Of a DNA stretch of 46,960 nucleotides, positions 1 to 8,450 are shown in pieces. Source of the DNA: Candidatus Siliceabacter maunaloa (GTDB lineage Bacteria > Actinomycetota > Thermoleophilia > Solirubrobacterales > Solirubrobacteraceae); the NCBI GenBank assembly GCA_024330185.1, contig JANDLV010000032.1, positions 1 to 46,960 of the forward strand. Reading direction: 5' to 3'. Position 1 is the first letter of the stretch. Each line of letters begins with the position of its first letter. Position numbers and translations under genes: made by a program. The notes beneath the pieces are model-generated. The model was not told where the DNA came from, ran no database searches, and saw only the letters and a program-made list of their open reading frames with translations.

Positions 1-91
1 CGGACAGGGCGGGAGGGACCGCCGTTCAAAGTTCTACGAGACTTCGGACAACCTCTGCATGATCTGGCCGACGCCGAGGCAGGATCTTCCC

Positions 92-757
92 ATGACAACC
101 ATCGCGATCATCGGCGCCGGGCAGGGACTCGGCGCCGCTGTGGCCCGTCGCTTCGGCTCCGAGGGCTTCGCCGTCGGCCTCGTCTCACGCAACCAGGAGC
201 GCGTCGACGGCCTGGCCGCGGCGCTCGCGGGCGAGGGCATCAAAGCCCGCGGCTTCGCGGCCGACGTCCGCAGCCCACAGGCGCTCGCTCGCGCACTCGA
301 GCAGATCACCGAGACGCTGGGCCCAATCGAGGTCATGCAGTACAGCCCCCTGCCCCAGAAGGACTTCATGCGCCCTGTGCTCGAGACGACGCCGCAGGAT
401 CTCGTGGGCCCCATCGAGTTCTCGGTCCACGGGCCGGTGGCCGCCGTGCACCAGGTCGTGCCGGGCATGCGCTTCCTGGGCGAACGCCGCGGCACGATCC
501 TGTTCGTCAACGGCCAGACGGCCGTCCGCCCCCGCGCCCACCTGACCGGCACGAGCATCGCCTTCGCGGGCCAGGCCGCCTACGCCCAACTGCTGCACGA
601 AGTACTCGGCGAGGAAGGCATCCACGTCGCCCAGCTCATCATCGGCGGGGCGATCGAGCCCGGCCACCCCGACAAGGACCCCAAGCAGCTCGCTGAGCGC
701 CTGTGGGAACTCCATAGCCGGCGCGACCGCTTCCGCCTGGAGGTCGCGACAGAGTGA
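92..757 (+). CDS. Atypical SDR-family protein lacking the catalytic Tyr-Lys pair
   Basis: 221 aa. The N-terminus (IIGAGQGLGAAVARRF) is the glycine-rich Rossmann turn of short-chain dehydrogenases/reductases, followed by a basic SRNQER stretch expected to favour NADP(H), and an acidic residue after AAD near residue 60. The YxxxK catalytic segment should follow the FVNGQTAV strand, but the sequence there is AFAGQA, so Tyr and Lys are both replaced. Known SDR subgroups lack these residues, so the protein may bind a nucleotide without classical dehydrogenase activity. I chose ATG 92 because the family N-terminus begins there; the upstream ATG at 59 adds only 11 unrelated residues. It lies directly before a decayed DUF4143 ATPase, in a segment that looks horizontally acquired. 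Fold assignment is firm; function is unknown. Confidence 0.85.
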   Translation: MTTIAIIGAGQGLGAAVARRFGSEGFAVGLVSRNQERVDGLAAALAGEGIKARGFAADVRSPQALARALEQITETLGPIEVMQYSPLPQKDFMRPVLETTPQDLVGPIEFSVHGPVAAVHQVVPGMRFLGERRGTILFVNGQTAVRPRAHLTGTSIAFAGQAAYAQLLHEVLGEEGIHVAQLIIGGAIEPGHPDKDPKQLAERLWELHSRRDRFRLEVATE

Positions 758-1657
758 CTGATCAAGGTGACGGGTCGCTCGCGACCCGCGACCGGGCGCT
801 TTCTGATCAGCGGCTCCGCCAATCTCCTGCTCGCGCCGAGAATCGGCGACTCGCTCGCGTGACGGGTGGAACGCGTCCCGCTGCGCCCGTTCACGCAGGC
901 CGAGCTCAACCAGGCCTCGGTCCCCACCTGGCTCGACGACCTGTGGACGGGCGGCGACGCCCCACACATCGAGACCCCCACGGTCGGTCGCCAAGCTCAC
1001 GCGGAGCGGATTGTCGCCGGCGGCTTTCCTGCCGCCGTCGCGCGAGCTCCACATCGCCGCCACGCCTGGCTCGAGGACTACGTCGCCGCGCTCGTCACGC
1101 GCGATGTCCCGGATCTCGTCGACATCCGCCGCCCGGACCTCCTTCCCGCGCTCCTACGCCACCTGGCCGCCGGGTCGGGAGGGATGATCGCGTTACGCCC
1201 AATCGCACAGGCCCTTGCGGTCGACGAGAAGACCATCCGCACCTACGTCCGGCTGCTGGAGCTCTTGCACCTCGTCGTCAGCGTGCCGGCCTGGAGACCC
1301 GGTACCGCGGCACGCGCAGTACGAGTGCCACGCGTGCTCGTAGAGGATGCCGGACTGCTCACGCACCTGCTCGACGCCGATGCCGCCCGCATCGCCGCCG
1401 ACGAGACCGTGACCGGGCACGCGTACGAGTCCTGGGTCGCGGCAGAGCTCGCGCGCCTACTACCCCATACGCAGACCAACCCGTGCATGCGGCACTGGCG
1501 CAGCCACCACGGCGACGAGGTCGACATCCTGCTCGAGGATCGCCGCGGCTGGCTGATCGCTATCGAGATCAAAGCCGGCGCCACGCGGAGCGATGGCGCC
1601 AGTACTTTCGATCCATGGCAACGCGTCGCAGAGTCGGCGAGATCTACGAGCACCTGA
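758..1657 (+). pseudogene. Decayed DUF4143-type AAA ATPase
   Basis: Reading from 758 gives GRFLISGSANLLLAPRIGDS, the sensor region that follows Walker B in DUF4143 ATPases (usual form FLLTGSANLL..PR..DSLAGR). A TGA at 860-862 then falls where the conserved Gly codon should be. The same frame resumes at GTG 866 with VERVPLRPFTQAEL and runs through a winged-helix-like middle and the DUF4143 domain, with the nuclease-like HGDEVDILLEDR and IEIKAG at the end. The whole Walker A/B ATPase half is missing, because the SDR gene ends at 757, and the C-terminus after EIKAG looks out of register with the family. So it is truncated at the 5' end, interrupted by a stop and probably damaged at the 3' end. 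A shortened protein from GTG 866 could still be made, but it would lack the ATP site. Confidence 0.75.
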
Positions 1658-1819
1658 TCAAGCGCGCTCGCAAGGCTGATGCAGCGTCGGGCAGGTCCGA
1701 TGCCCAGTGCACGACGTCGCGCCGCGAGGAGCGGCGGCGTCCTCAGGCGGTGACGAGCGTCGGCACCGGCGCGACCTCGCGCTCGGGCTCCTCGTCCGCT
1801 CCGCGGCGCTCGATCCCGA

Positions 1820-2116
1820 TCAGCAGCCCTCGTCGAGCACGGCGAGGATGCGCTCGAGCACTGGGATCGTCGGAATGTGCTCGCCGCCCTCGAGCTTGGA
1901 GATGAACGACGGCGAAGTGCCGGCGCGCTCGGCCACGTGTCGCTGGGTCAGGTTCAGTTCGTAGCGGCGCTCGCGGATGTGCGCGGCGATCCAGTTTCGC
2001 TCGCGCAGATCGCGGATCGCGGCGTACTCGTCGCGGGCTTTCCGGTACTTCTCGCTGCGACGGGCGCGCTCCCGAGCCGCCTCGGCGGCGGGCTGTCCCT
2101 TCGGTGGGCGGCTCAC
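1820..2116 (-). CDS. Small XRE-family HTH regulator coupled to the SNF2 gene
   Basis: 98 aa. The N-terminal 45 residues are charged and probably helical. Residues about 46-97 are a Cro/C1-type helix-turn-helix domain with the typical LTQRHVAERAGTSPSFISKL recognition segment followed by E-GG--IPTIPVLERI. I start it at GTG 2116 because this GTG overlaps the TGA stop of the SNF2 helicase (GTGA, 2113-2116), a standard translational-coupling arrangement; longer upstream starts would lie inside the helicase frame. It is probably a DNA-binding autoregulator or antitoxin-like partner of the upstream helicase gene. XRE domains of this kind also occur as HigA-type antitoxins, but no toxin gene is next to it. 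Confidence 0.8.
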   Translation of the reverse strand: MSRPPKGQPAAEAARERARRSEKYRKARDEYAAIRDLRERNWIAAHIRERRYELNLTQRHVAERAGTSPSFISKLEGGEHIPTIPVLERILAVLDEGC

Positions 2117-5100
2117 TCGAGCAGGCCGCGGATGTCCTGCGCGGTGAGGCTGCTCGCGAAGAGGTCGCCGTCGTCCATGACCCCGCTGAACAGCTCGGCC
2201 TTGCGGCGTGCCAGCGCGACGACCTTCTGCTCGATCGTGGCGCTCGCGATCATGCGGTAGACCATTACCGGGCGGGTCTGGCCGATGCGGTGGGTGCGAT
2301 CGATCGCCTGTGTCTCTGTGGCGGGGTTCCACCAGGGGTCGAGCAGGAAGCAGTAGTCGGCTTCGGTTAGGTTCAGGCCGAACCCGCCCGCCTTGAGGCT
2401 GATCAGGAACACCGGGTCGCTGCCGGCCTTGAAGCGCTCGAGCACGCGATCGCGGCGGCGCGTCCGCCCGTCGAGGTAGCAGTAGCCGATGCCCTCGCCG
2501 TCCAGGCGGTCACGGACCTTGGCCAGGAAGCCGGTGAACTGGCTGAACACCAACGCCCGGTGGCCGCTGCCGCCGACCTCGTCCAGCTGCTCGACGAGCG
2601 CACCGAGCTTGGCGCAGGGCACGGCGTCGTGCTCGTCGTCGACGAGCCCCGGGTGCAGGCTGAGCTGGCGCAGCAGCGTGATCGAGCGCAGGATGGTGAA
2701 GCGGTTGCGGTCGAAGTCCCCGAGCAGGCCCAGGATCTTCTGGCGCTCGCGCTGCAGGTGGGTGTCGTAGAGCCTGCGATGGCGCGGGTGCAGCTCGACC
2801 TCGAGGGTCTGCTCCTGCTTGGGCGGCAGGTCGGCGGCCACCAGTTCCTTGGCACGGCGCTTGACCAGCGGCTTGATCCTGCGCCGCAGACGCGCGAGCC
2901 GCTCGCCGTCGCCCGCGCGCTCGATCGGCCGCTGGTACTGCTCGGCGAAGCGCTTGGGGTCGGGGAACAGCCCGGGGGCGGTAATCGACAGCAGCGACCA
3001 GAGCTCGAGGAGGTTGTTCTCCATCGGGGTGCCGGTGATCGCCAGCTTGAACGGCGCCGCCAGCTCCCGCGCGCAGCGGTAGGTCTTGGACTGGTGGTTC
3101 TTGACCTGCTGTGCCTCGTCGAGGATCAGGCCCGCCCAGGCCACGGTACGGTGGGCGTCCGCGTCCAGGCGAAACAGCGTGTAGGTGGTGACCACGACGT
3201 CGGCGCCGGCGACCTCGTCGATCGCGCGGCCGGACTTGGCCAGCGTGTCGGTGAGCGCGGCGACCTCGAGGCCGGGGGCAAAGCGCGCCGCCTCGGCCAC
3301 CCAGTTGGGCACGACGCTGGTCGGGGCGACCACGAGGAACGGGCCGGTGCTCGGGTCGCGTTCGCGAGCGTGACAGACGAGCGCGAGGGTCTGCAGCGTC
3401 TTGCCCAGCCCCATGTCGTCGGCCAGGATCCCGCCCAGCTGCAACTGCCACAGCGAGGCCAGCCACCCGAATCCCTCCCGCTGGTAGGGGCGCAGGTCGG
3501 CGACCAGGGCCGGCGGCGGGTCGTGCTGCGCGACGGCGTCGAAGTCCAGCAGCGCGCCGACCTGGTCCTGCCAGGCCCGCGCCTGCTCGGTCACGACGCC
3601 GAGCGCGGCCAGCTCGGCCCACAGGCCGGCCTGGTAGCGGCTGATGCGCAGCGGTGCCGACGGCGCGTCGGCCAGCGCGCGGGCCTCCTCGACCAGCTGG
3701 CGCAGCGCCTGCAGGTCCGCGCAGCGCAGCGAGAAGTGCGCGCCATCGGCGAGCAGCATGTGCGACTCGCCGCCGGCCAGGGCTGAGAGGACGTCGGCCA
3801 GCGGCGCCTCGCGGCCCTCGACGCTGACGGTCACGCCGAGATCGAACCAGTCGCGCTCACCGGCGATGTCGGCGGTCGACACGCCGATCTGCAGCGAGTC
3901 GCCGACGTCGCGATAGTCCGCGGGCTCGCCGGCGACCTCGACGGCGACGCCCTGCGGCAGCTCGATCCGCCCGAGCTCCTCGGTCAGGAGCATGGTGTCG
4001 GTGCCCGACAGGGAGACCACTTGTCCGTCGGCGGGCCGCCCGGCCTCGTCGAGCAGGCCGAGGGGCTGCAGGCCGGTCCCGGTGAGGACCGTCCCGGCGA
4101 GGATCGCGCGCTCGGCCTCCAGATCGCGAAACCCAGGGCCGTCCCCGTTGGCGTGCAGGGCAGCGTGCCGCACGCTCGCACCGACCCGGTACGCCCACTC
4201 CCAGCTGGCGTCGACAATGTGGTCGGGGCCGTAGCTCGCACGCAGGACGAGCGAGGGCGCGGAGATCTCGGGCGGGGTGAAGGACCGGTCCGACGACACC
4301 ACCGGTGCGACGCCGCGCAGCGCGGGGCACAGCTCGTCGGCGAAGCGCTGCACCTCCCCCGCTGGGACCTGCAGCCGTTCGCCGTCGAGAACCATGCGCT
4401 GCAGCTGCGCGGGCGCGGGCCGCGACAGGCGCACCGGCCGCAGCCTCCAGCTCTCGGTGTCCTTGCCCGCGGCGACATCGGCCCGCTCGGCGCACACGAC
4501 GCCGTGCCCCTCGCCCAGGAACAGCACCGGCTCGAGGCCGTCCGCGTCGTCGCCCTCGACGCGCACGACCGCGCTGGCCAGTGCCCCCTGGTCGCCCCGG
4601 CGCGTGACGTCGAGGAGCAGCTCGCCGTCGCGGAAGCGCGGCAGCTCGCCCAGCCCTCGGGCCGCGTGGACGAGTGGCAGGCCCAGCCGCGCCGCCTCCT
4701 CCAGCAGCGACCACAAGTGCGGTCCGTCGTCGCTGAGATCGATGGTCTTCTCGGCGCCCGAGCCGTAGTAGTGCGAGAAGCCGCTCCGTCCCTCGCGCGC
4801 CCGGTGCACGGCGTACAACTCGCGGACCAGCGCAAGGTGGTCGGGACGATGCTCGCCGCCGTGGACGTGCCACGAGTCCAGCGCGCCCCACGACAGCGCG
4901 CCGTTCACCCAGCCCCCGCGCGCTCCAGGCCGCATGAGCCGCGCCATCAGCCGCAGCACACCTCGCCCGGGCAGGCCGGGTGCACGCAGCGCCACCTCGA
5001 TGGCCAACGGATTGCCCTGCGTCCGCGCGGCCGGTGCCTCGATCAGCGCACGCAGCGGCAGCTCCCACGACGGTGACTGCGCCCCGGCCGCGGCCTGCCG

Positions 5101-5442
5101 CGGGCGTCGGTCGCGCGCCGACGGCCCTGCGCCCCGCGCGTCCGTGGCCGCGATCACGATCGCCGCGACATGCTTGCAGTTGTACCCGACCGGACACGTG
5201 CACTCGCCGTCGTCGAAGGCGAGCGCGCCGTCCCGATCGGCGGTGAAGAACGCCGCGGTCTGGTAGAGCGCGCCCTGGCCCACCACCGAGCCCGTGAGCG
5301 CCTCGCCGCTGGCGTCCCACTCGTAGGCGGCCACCCTCTTGCCCCGCGCGTAGCCGCGGCCACGCTTGAACGACCGCGATCCGACCGCCGCCTCGACGTC
5401 GGCCAGCTCGATCTCGCGCAGCTCTCCGATCGCACGCGGCAC
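2113..5442 (-). CDS. SWIM zinc-finger SNF2/HepA-family helicase
   Basis: 1109 aa. The SWIM zinc finger is at residues 81-91 (CxC, C, xH: C81, C83, C89, H91). A long, poorly conserved middle leads to the SNF2 core. Motif I is DDMGLGKT near residue 677, the DExx box is DEAQQ near 776, then ITGTPMENNLLELWSL (motif III), and the C-terminal helicase lobe ends with DRTHRIGQTRPVMVYR near 1050. This is the bacterial HepA/RapA-like architecture with an N-terminal SWIM domain, which remodels protein-DNA complexes using ATP hydrolysis; some members occur in defence loci. The ATG at 5442 gives the usual N-terminus. It ends in a GTGA overlap with an XRE regulator, so the two are made together. All helicase motifs are intact. 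Confidence 0.92.
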   Translation of the reverse strand: MPRAIGELREIELADVEAAVGSRSFKRGRGYARGKRVAAYEWDASGEALTGSVVGQGALYQTAAFFTADRDGALAFDDGECTCPVGYNCKHVAAIVIAATDARGAGPSARDRRPRQAAAGAQSPSWELPLRALIEAPAARTQGNPLAIEVALRAPGLPGRGVLRLMARLMRPGARGGWVNGALSWGALDSWHVHGGEHRPDHLALVRELYAVHRAREGRSGFSHYYGSGAEKTIDLSDDGPHLWSLLEEAARLGLPLVHAARGLGELPRFRDGELLLDVTRRGDQGALASAVVRVEGDDADGLEPVLFLGEGHGVVCAERADVAAGKDTESWRLRPVRLSRPAPAQLQRMVLDGERLQVPAGEVQRFADELCPALRGVAPVVSSDRSFTPPEISAPSLVLRASYGPDHIVDASWEWAYRVGASVRHAALHANGDGPGFRDLEAERAILAGTVLTGTGLQPLGLLDEAGRPADGQVVSLSGTDTMLLTEELGRIELPQGVAVEVAGEPADYRDVGDSLQIGVSTADIAGERDWFDLGVTVSVEGREAPLADVLSALAGGESHMLLADGAHFSLRCADLQALRQLVEEARALADAPSAPLRISRYQAGLWAELAALGVVTEQARAWQDQVGALLDFDAVAQHDPPPALVADLRPYQREGFGWLASLWQLQLGGILADDMGLGKTLQTLALVCHARERDPSTGPFLVVAPTSVVPNWVAEAARFAPGLEVAALTDTLAKSGRAIDEVAGADVVVTTYTLFRLDADAHRTVAWAGLILDEAQQVKNHQSKTYRCARELAAPFKLAITGTPMENNLLELWSLLSITAPGLFPDPKRFAEQYQRPIERAGDGERLARLRRRIKPLVKRRAKELVAADLPPKQEQTLEVELHPRHRRLYDTHLQRERQKILGLLGDFDRNRFTILRSITLLRQLSLHPGLVDDEHDAVPCAKLGALVEQLDEVGGSGHRALVFSQFTGFLAKVRDRLDGEGIGYCYLDGRTRRRDRVLERFKAGSDPVFLISLKAGGFGLNLTEADYCFLLDPWWNPATETQAIDRTHRIGQTRPVMVYRMIASATIEQKVVALARRKAELFSGVMDDGDLFASSLTAQDIRGLLE

Positions 5443-5548
5443 CGGCGCAACGTAGCCTCCGCCGCGGACGCAACGGCCGCGCGGCCGCTTCAGCGGTCGG
5501 CTCGAGCCTGTCCCGATCGCACGAGCGGACCCAAAGGAGGCCGCGGGG

Positions 5549-5920
5549 GTGTACGGTCGCTACGTGGACGACGCACCTGATCGCTTCGGTCCCCAGCCCG
5601 CAGGGACGATCCCACCAGCGTCCAAGGCCGAGCGCCGTGCGGCACGCCAGACCGTCAACGACTACCACGCAGCCGAGCTCGCGCGCCTGCTCGACCACCC
5701 CCGCGACGGGTTCGCGCGCTGGGACGCCGGCGACATCGACGCGTTCGAGCTCGACGATCTCATCCACCAGTACAAGCGCGCCTCCCAGCAGCTCTGGAGC
5801 TTCTGCACCGGAACCGGCGCACACGTCCAGAGCACCGCCCGGACGCTCGCGTGGATGCACGAGCAGGGCGAAACGACCGACTGGTGGGCCATGGGCATGG
5901 GAGCTCCTCGGCGCCGCTGA
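5549..5920 (+). CDS. Orphan small protein with a strong ribosome binding site
   Basis: 123 aa, not recognised. The GTG start at 5549 is preceded by AAAGGAGG at 5533-5540, a full-consensus Shine-Dalgarno sequence with 8 bases spacing. That makes translation likely even without a known family. The protein is hydrophilic, with a basic PASKAERRAAR stretch near residue 25 and a predicted helical, acidic middle (residues about 40-75, ARLLDHPRDG, DIDAFELDDLIHQYKRA). The C-terminus is Trp-rich (LAWMHEQGETTDWW). No signal peptide or membrane segment is visible. It diverges from the SNF2 helicase across about 106 bases that must hold both promoters. Confidence 0.65.
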   Translation: MYGRYVDDAPDRFGPQPAGTIPPASKAERRAARQTVNDYHAAELARLLDHPRDGFARWDAGDIDAFELDDLIHQYKRASQQLWSFCTGTGAHVQSTARTLAWMHEQGETTDWWAMGMGAPRRR

Positions 5921-6487
5921 GCGGCGAGCCAGGTCGCTGCGGCGCCTGGCCGGCCGGCGCCACCGGCGCGAGCCTCGGCGGCATCGGGTGGCCGACCCTC
6001 GGGACTGGGCTGGCTCATCACGCGAGGTCCGTCCACGTCCAGGTCCACGTACACGCACGCTGGCTCGTCTACCGCCCGGAGGACCCGTACGTCGGGAACC
6101 TGATCTCTCGAGTTGCGGGAGGCTCGCGTCGAGCGCCCGGACGTAGTCCTTCCACCTCCGCCGGCTTTCGACCGACTCCACCACTCGCCGTCTCGGTTCC
6201 CTGAAAACGTGCTGAATCGAGGAACCCTCGCGTCATCGCTCCGGCATCCGGCGAAGAGTTCAATCAGGCGTACTGCGGCACGGCCGATCTACTCGGCCCG
6301 CCGAGAGAAGCGCCGGAGAGCCCGGAGCAGCGGCGCATCGTGCCGGCCGTGCCCGCACTTCTCGGGCATGGGCCCCGGCTGCCAGCCGGATCACAGAGGA
6401 TGAGGGAGAGACCGATCGTTGCGTTTTGGCGCTTACTGCGGATAGTGGCTACCCTGGGCTGGCACGCGCGAAGACCAGGTGATCCCT
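5921..6487 (+). other. Gene-poor stretch before the toxin-antitoxin pair
   Basis: About 570 bases with no reading frame I can support. Composition is more AT-rich than the neighbouring genes (for example around 6190-6280 and 6410-6450). Several short frames are open on both strands but none has a credible start, ribosome binding site or recognisable protein. The last 70 bases probably hold the promoter of the antitoxin gene. It may be eroded mobile DNA. Confidence 0.5.
6426..6455 (+). promoter_or_regulatory. Possible promoter of the antitoxin-toxin operon
   Basis: TTGGCG (6426-6431) and TACCCT (6450-6455) are separated by 18 bases and lie 32 bases ahead of the antitoxin ATG. An alternative pairing is TTGCGT (6419-6424) with GATAGT (6441-6446). 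Both are weak matches to the housekeeping consensus, so the assignment is tentative. Confidence 0.3.
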
Positions 6488-6952
6488 ATGACGACCACGA
6501 CCGCCAAGGCTCCAGACGACAACCTGCTGCGGGCTGCCTCCGCTGAGGTGGATGCACTCGACGCGCTGCTTGACCAACTTCAGAACCTCTCCCACGAGCA
6601 CAGAGCCGCGCAGCTACGCGGCGCCGACGGCACGTCGGTCGAGATCCCGCCGACGGCGATCCGTGCCCTCGAGCTCCTCGTGCAAGGGCTGACGCACGGT
6701 CAAGCGATCAGCCTCGTCACGCACGGCAGCGAGCTGACGACCCAGGAGGCCGCCGAACTGCTGCACGTCTCCCGGCCCCACCTGGTCAAGCTGCTCGACG
6801 ATGGGACCATCGACCACTACAGGGTCGGGACGCACCGTCGCGTGCGCATCGATGACGTTCTCGCCTACCGCGAGCGTCGCGCCGGCATTCGCCGCGAGAA
6901 GCTCGACGAACTCACCCGCCTTGCCGAAGAGCTCCCGGGCGGCTACCGCTGA
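6488..6952 (+). CDS. Excisionase-family HTH antitoxin
   Basis: 154 aa. The first 75 residues carry a low-complexity N-terminus and a dimerisation-like region. Residues about 83-130 form the excisionase/MerR-like winged helix: LTTQEAAELLHVSRPHLVKL, then a wing with GTHRRVRIDDVLAY. This is the antitoxin found upstream of PIN toxins of the PF13470-like group, and the next gene is exactly that toxin, 35 bases downstream. I prefer ATG 6488, with AGGTG at 6477-6481, over the in-frame GTG at 6479, which adds three residues. It should neutralise the toxin and repress its own promoter. Confidence 0.85.
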   Translation: MTTTTAKAPDDNLLRAASAEVDALDALLDQLQNLSHEHRAAQLRGADGTSVEIPPTAIRALELLVQGLTHGQAISLVTHGSELTTQEAAELLHVSRPHLVKLLDDGTIDHYRVGTHRRVRIDDVLAYRERRAGIRREKLDELTRLAEELPGGYR

Positions 6953-6987
6953 CCGCGCGCCCGAATGGGCGCTGAGAAGCTTGCGCG

Positions 6988-7541
6988 ATGTCGCTCGCCG
7001 CCGTGCTCGACGCCAGCGTCCTCTACCCACTGCCCCTGCGCGACACCCTGCTGCGCCTCGCCGAAACCGAGCTCTACGACGTCTACTGGAGCGAGCGGAT
7101 CCTCGACGAGGTCACCCGCAACCTCGTCGCCGACGGCCGCGCCACCGACGAGCAGGCCCGGCGGCTCACCGACGCCATGACCGCCGCCTTCGAAGGCGCC
7201 GCGGTACCCCAAGACGCGATCGACCACATCGAGCCCGACATGACCAACGAGCCAGAGGACCGCCACGTCCTGGCCGCGGCGGTCGCGGCCCGCGTGGGCG
7301 CCGTGATCACGCTCAACCTCAAGGACTTCCCAGCCGACGCGTGCGAGCCGTTGGGCATCGACGCCATGCATCCCGACACGCTGCTGCTCGATCTCCACGC
7401 GCTGGACCCGGCCGAGGTCGGTGTCGCTCTCGAGCGCCAGGCCGCCGCGCTGCGCCGCCCACCGCTGTCGCTCCCAGACTGCTCGACCGCCTCGCAGTCA
7501 CTGTGCCGCGGTTCGCGGCCACCCTTCGCGAACCGCGGTAG
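6988..7541 (+). CDS. PIN-domain toxin, frameshifted near its C-terminus
   Basis: The PIN ribonuclease domain is intact in the first frame: D8 (VLDAS), E41 (SERILDEVTRN), D91 (NEPEDRH) and D113 (NLKDFP) are the metal-binding acids, with the typical ITLNLKDFPADA strand. The family normally continues after the PPLSL segment with a short helix and LPRFAATLRE. That ending is present here, but in the -1 frame: RLLDRLAVTVPRFAATLREP, stop at 7539-7541. The reading frame therefore shifts by one base near 7474-7478. Without correction the first frame runs on to 7890 through unrelated and integrase-remnant sequence. A one-base deletion, real or from sequencing, is the simplest explanation. The catalytic core would survive either way. 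Confidence 0.8.
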
Positions 7542-7674
7542 CCCCGCCGACTGCCGCGCGAGTCGGTCCTCTGACGATTGGTCGCCGTTTCGACGTGCCA
7601 GCGCGGCTCCGCAGTCCGGCTGGGGGGCAACTGGCGCGGGCGCCAGTGGTCCGAGGCGTGCTCAACGGCCGGGC

Positions 7675-8034
7675 TGGGTCACGGTTTCCCGGCCCTATGA
7701 CCTGCACCACTCGTTCGCGTCGCTGCTGCTGGCCGAGGGCCGCACCATCCACTACTGGCCGCCCGGCCGGACCTCCTCACTTGATCTGGGGTCAGCCGGA
7801 GCCTTCTCTCCGGCTAGGCCAGACAAGCCCCCGCGAGGAGCGTCCGGCCTACTACCCCGGCGGTCAACCCGTGCAGGCGACCGGCCATAGGGTCTAGCGC
7901 TAGCTACCTCCGCGCTGACACCGAGCACCTACGGCCACGTGCTCGCCGAGAGCGACCGCATCGACGCCGAGGCCGAGATCGCCAAGGCTCGCCGCGAGGC
8001 ATGTTCCCGCAGAGTTCCCTCGGCCTCGGTCTAG
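7675..8034 (+). pseudogene. Remnant of a tyrosine integrase C-terminus
   Basis: Two pieces of a phage-type integrase catalytic domain are visible. The first (about 7675-7760) reads VSRPYDLHHSFASLLLAEGR followed by TIHY, corresponding to the usual PYDLRHSFASLL...; the catalytic Arg is His here. The second (about 7912-8034) reads ALTPSTYGHVLAESDR then IDAEAEIAKARREA, with the nucleophile-region STYGHV, and ends at TAG 8032-8034. Between them about 150 bases have lost similarity, and the N-terminal two thirds of the gene is absent. The gene is dead. Its 3' end lies 64 bases from the 3' end of tRNA-Val, the usual attachment-site geometry. Confidence 0.75.
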
Positions 8035-8097
8035 GCTCTTCATCCGCCGATGCTCGCCTCCGGAGAAACCTCGTATTTGCAGGAGATTCCTTCGGAG

Positions 8098-8170
8098 TGG
8101 GCGATACTGGGCTCGAACCAGTGACCTCCGCCTTGTCGAGGCGGCGCTCTCCCAGCTGAGCTAATCGCCC
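8098..8170 (-). tRNA. tRNA-Val(GAC)
   Basis: 73 bases fold into a full cloverleaf: acceptor GGGCGAT/ATCGCCC, D stem GCTC/GAGC, anticodon stem CCGCC/GGCGG with loop TCGACAA, T stem ACTGG/CCAGT with loop TTCGAAC, discriminator A. CCA is not encoded. Anticodon GAC at 34-36 gives valine, and A73 agrees. Position 33, almost always U, is C. The 3' end faces the integrase remnant. Confidence 0.92.
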
Positions 8171-8182
8171 CGGGAGTCGAGG

Positions 8183-8188
8183 ATCCTA
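8183..8188 (-). promoter_or_regulatory. -10 element of tRNA-Val
   Basis: TAGGAT on the minus strand, 12 bases before the tRNA 5' end. The same hexamer precedes tRNA-Cys at 8434. A GGTTGA sequence 16 bases further upstream is a possible but weak -35. Confidence 0.45.
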
Positions 8189-8433
8189 GCAGCGGCCACG
8201 GGGCTCAACCGCCGCCCCCGCTTCCTCCCCCGCCCCCCGCGTCGCCGCCTCCGCCCCGCCGCCGAACCAGCCCTGGTAGGCATCCATCCGCCCGCCTCCA
8301 TCGGGGTGATCGAGCGGTCGGCGCTGCCTGGAGCCGACGAGCGCGTTGCTGGAGCTGAGGGCACGATCCTTGCGATGGCGGCATGATTCCCGCGTGGGAC
8401 GGGCGGCAGTCGCGGACATCGTCCGCCGCGACC

Positions 8434-8439
8434 TAGGAT
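8434..8439 (+). promoter_or_regulatory. -10 element of tRNA-Cys
   Basis: TAGGAT, 11 bases before the tRNA 5' end. No good -35 is visible; instead an imperfect palindrome (GTCGCGGAC...GTCCGCCGCGAC, 8410-8432) lies immediately upstream. The rest of the interval from 8171 between the two tRNAs shows no gene. Confidence 0.4.
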
Positions 8440-8450
8440 GGGTCCGCCAC

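Noticed and set aside
6069-6263. A leftward frame of 64 codons in the gap before the antitoxin
   Set aside because: No start signal, no recognisable domain and poor third-position bias.
7474-7478. Programmed frameshifting in the PIN gene
   Set aside because: No slippery heptamer, stem or Shine-Dalgarno stimulator is visible, so a simple indel is more likely.
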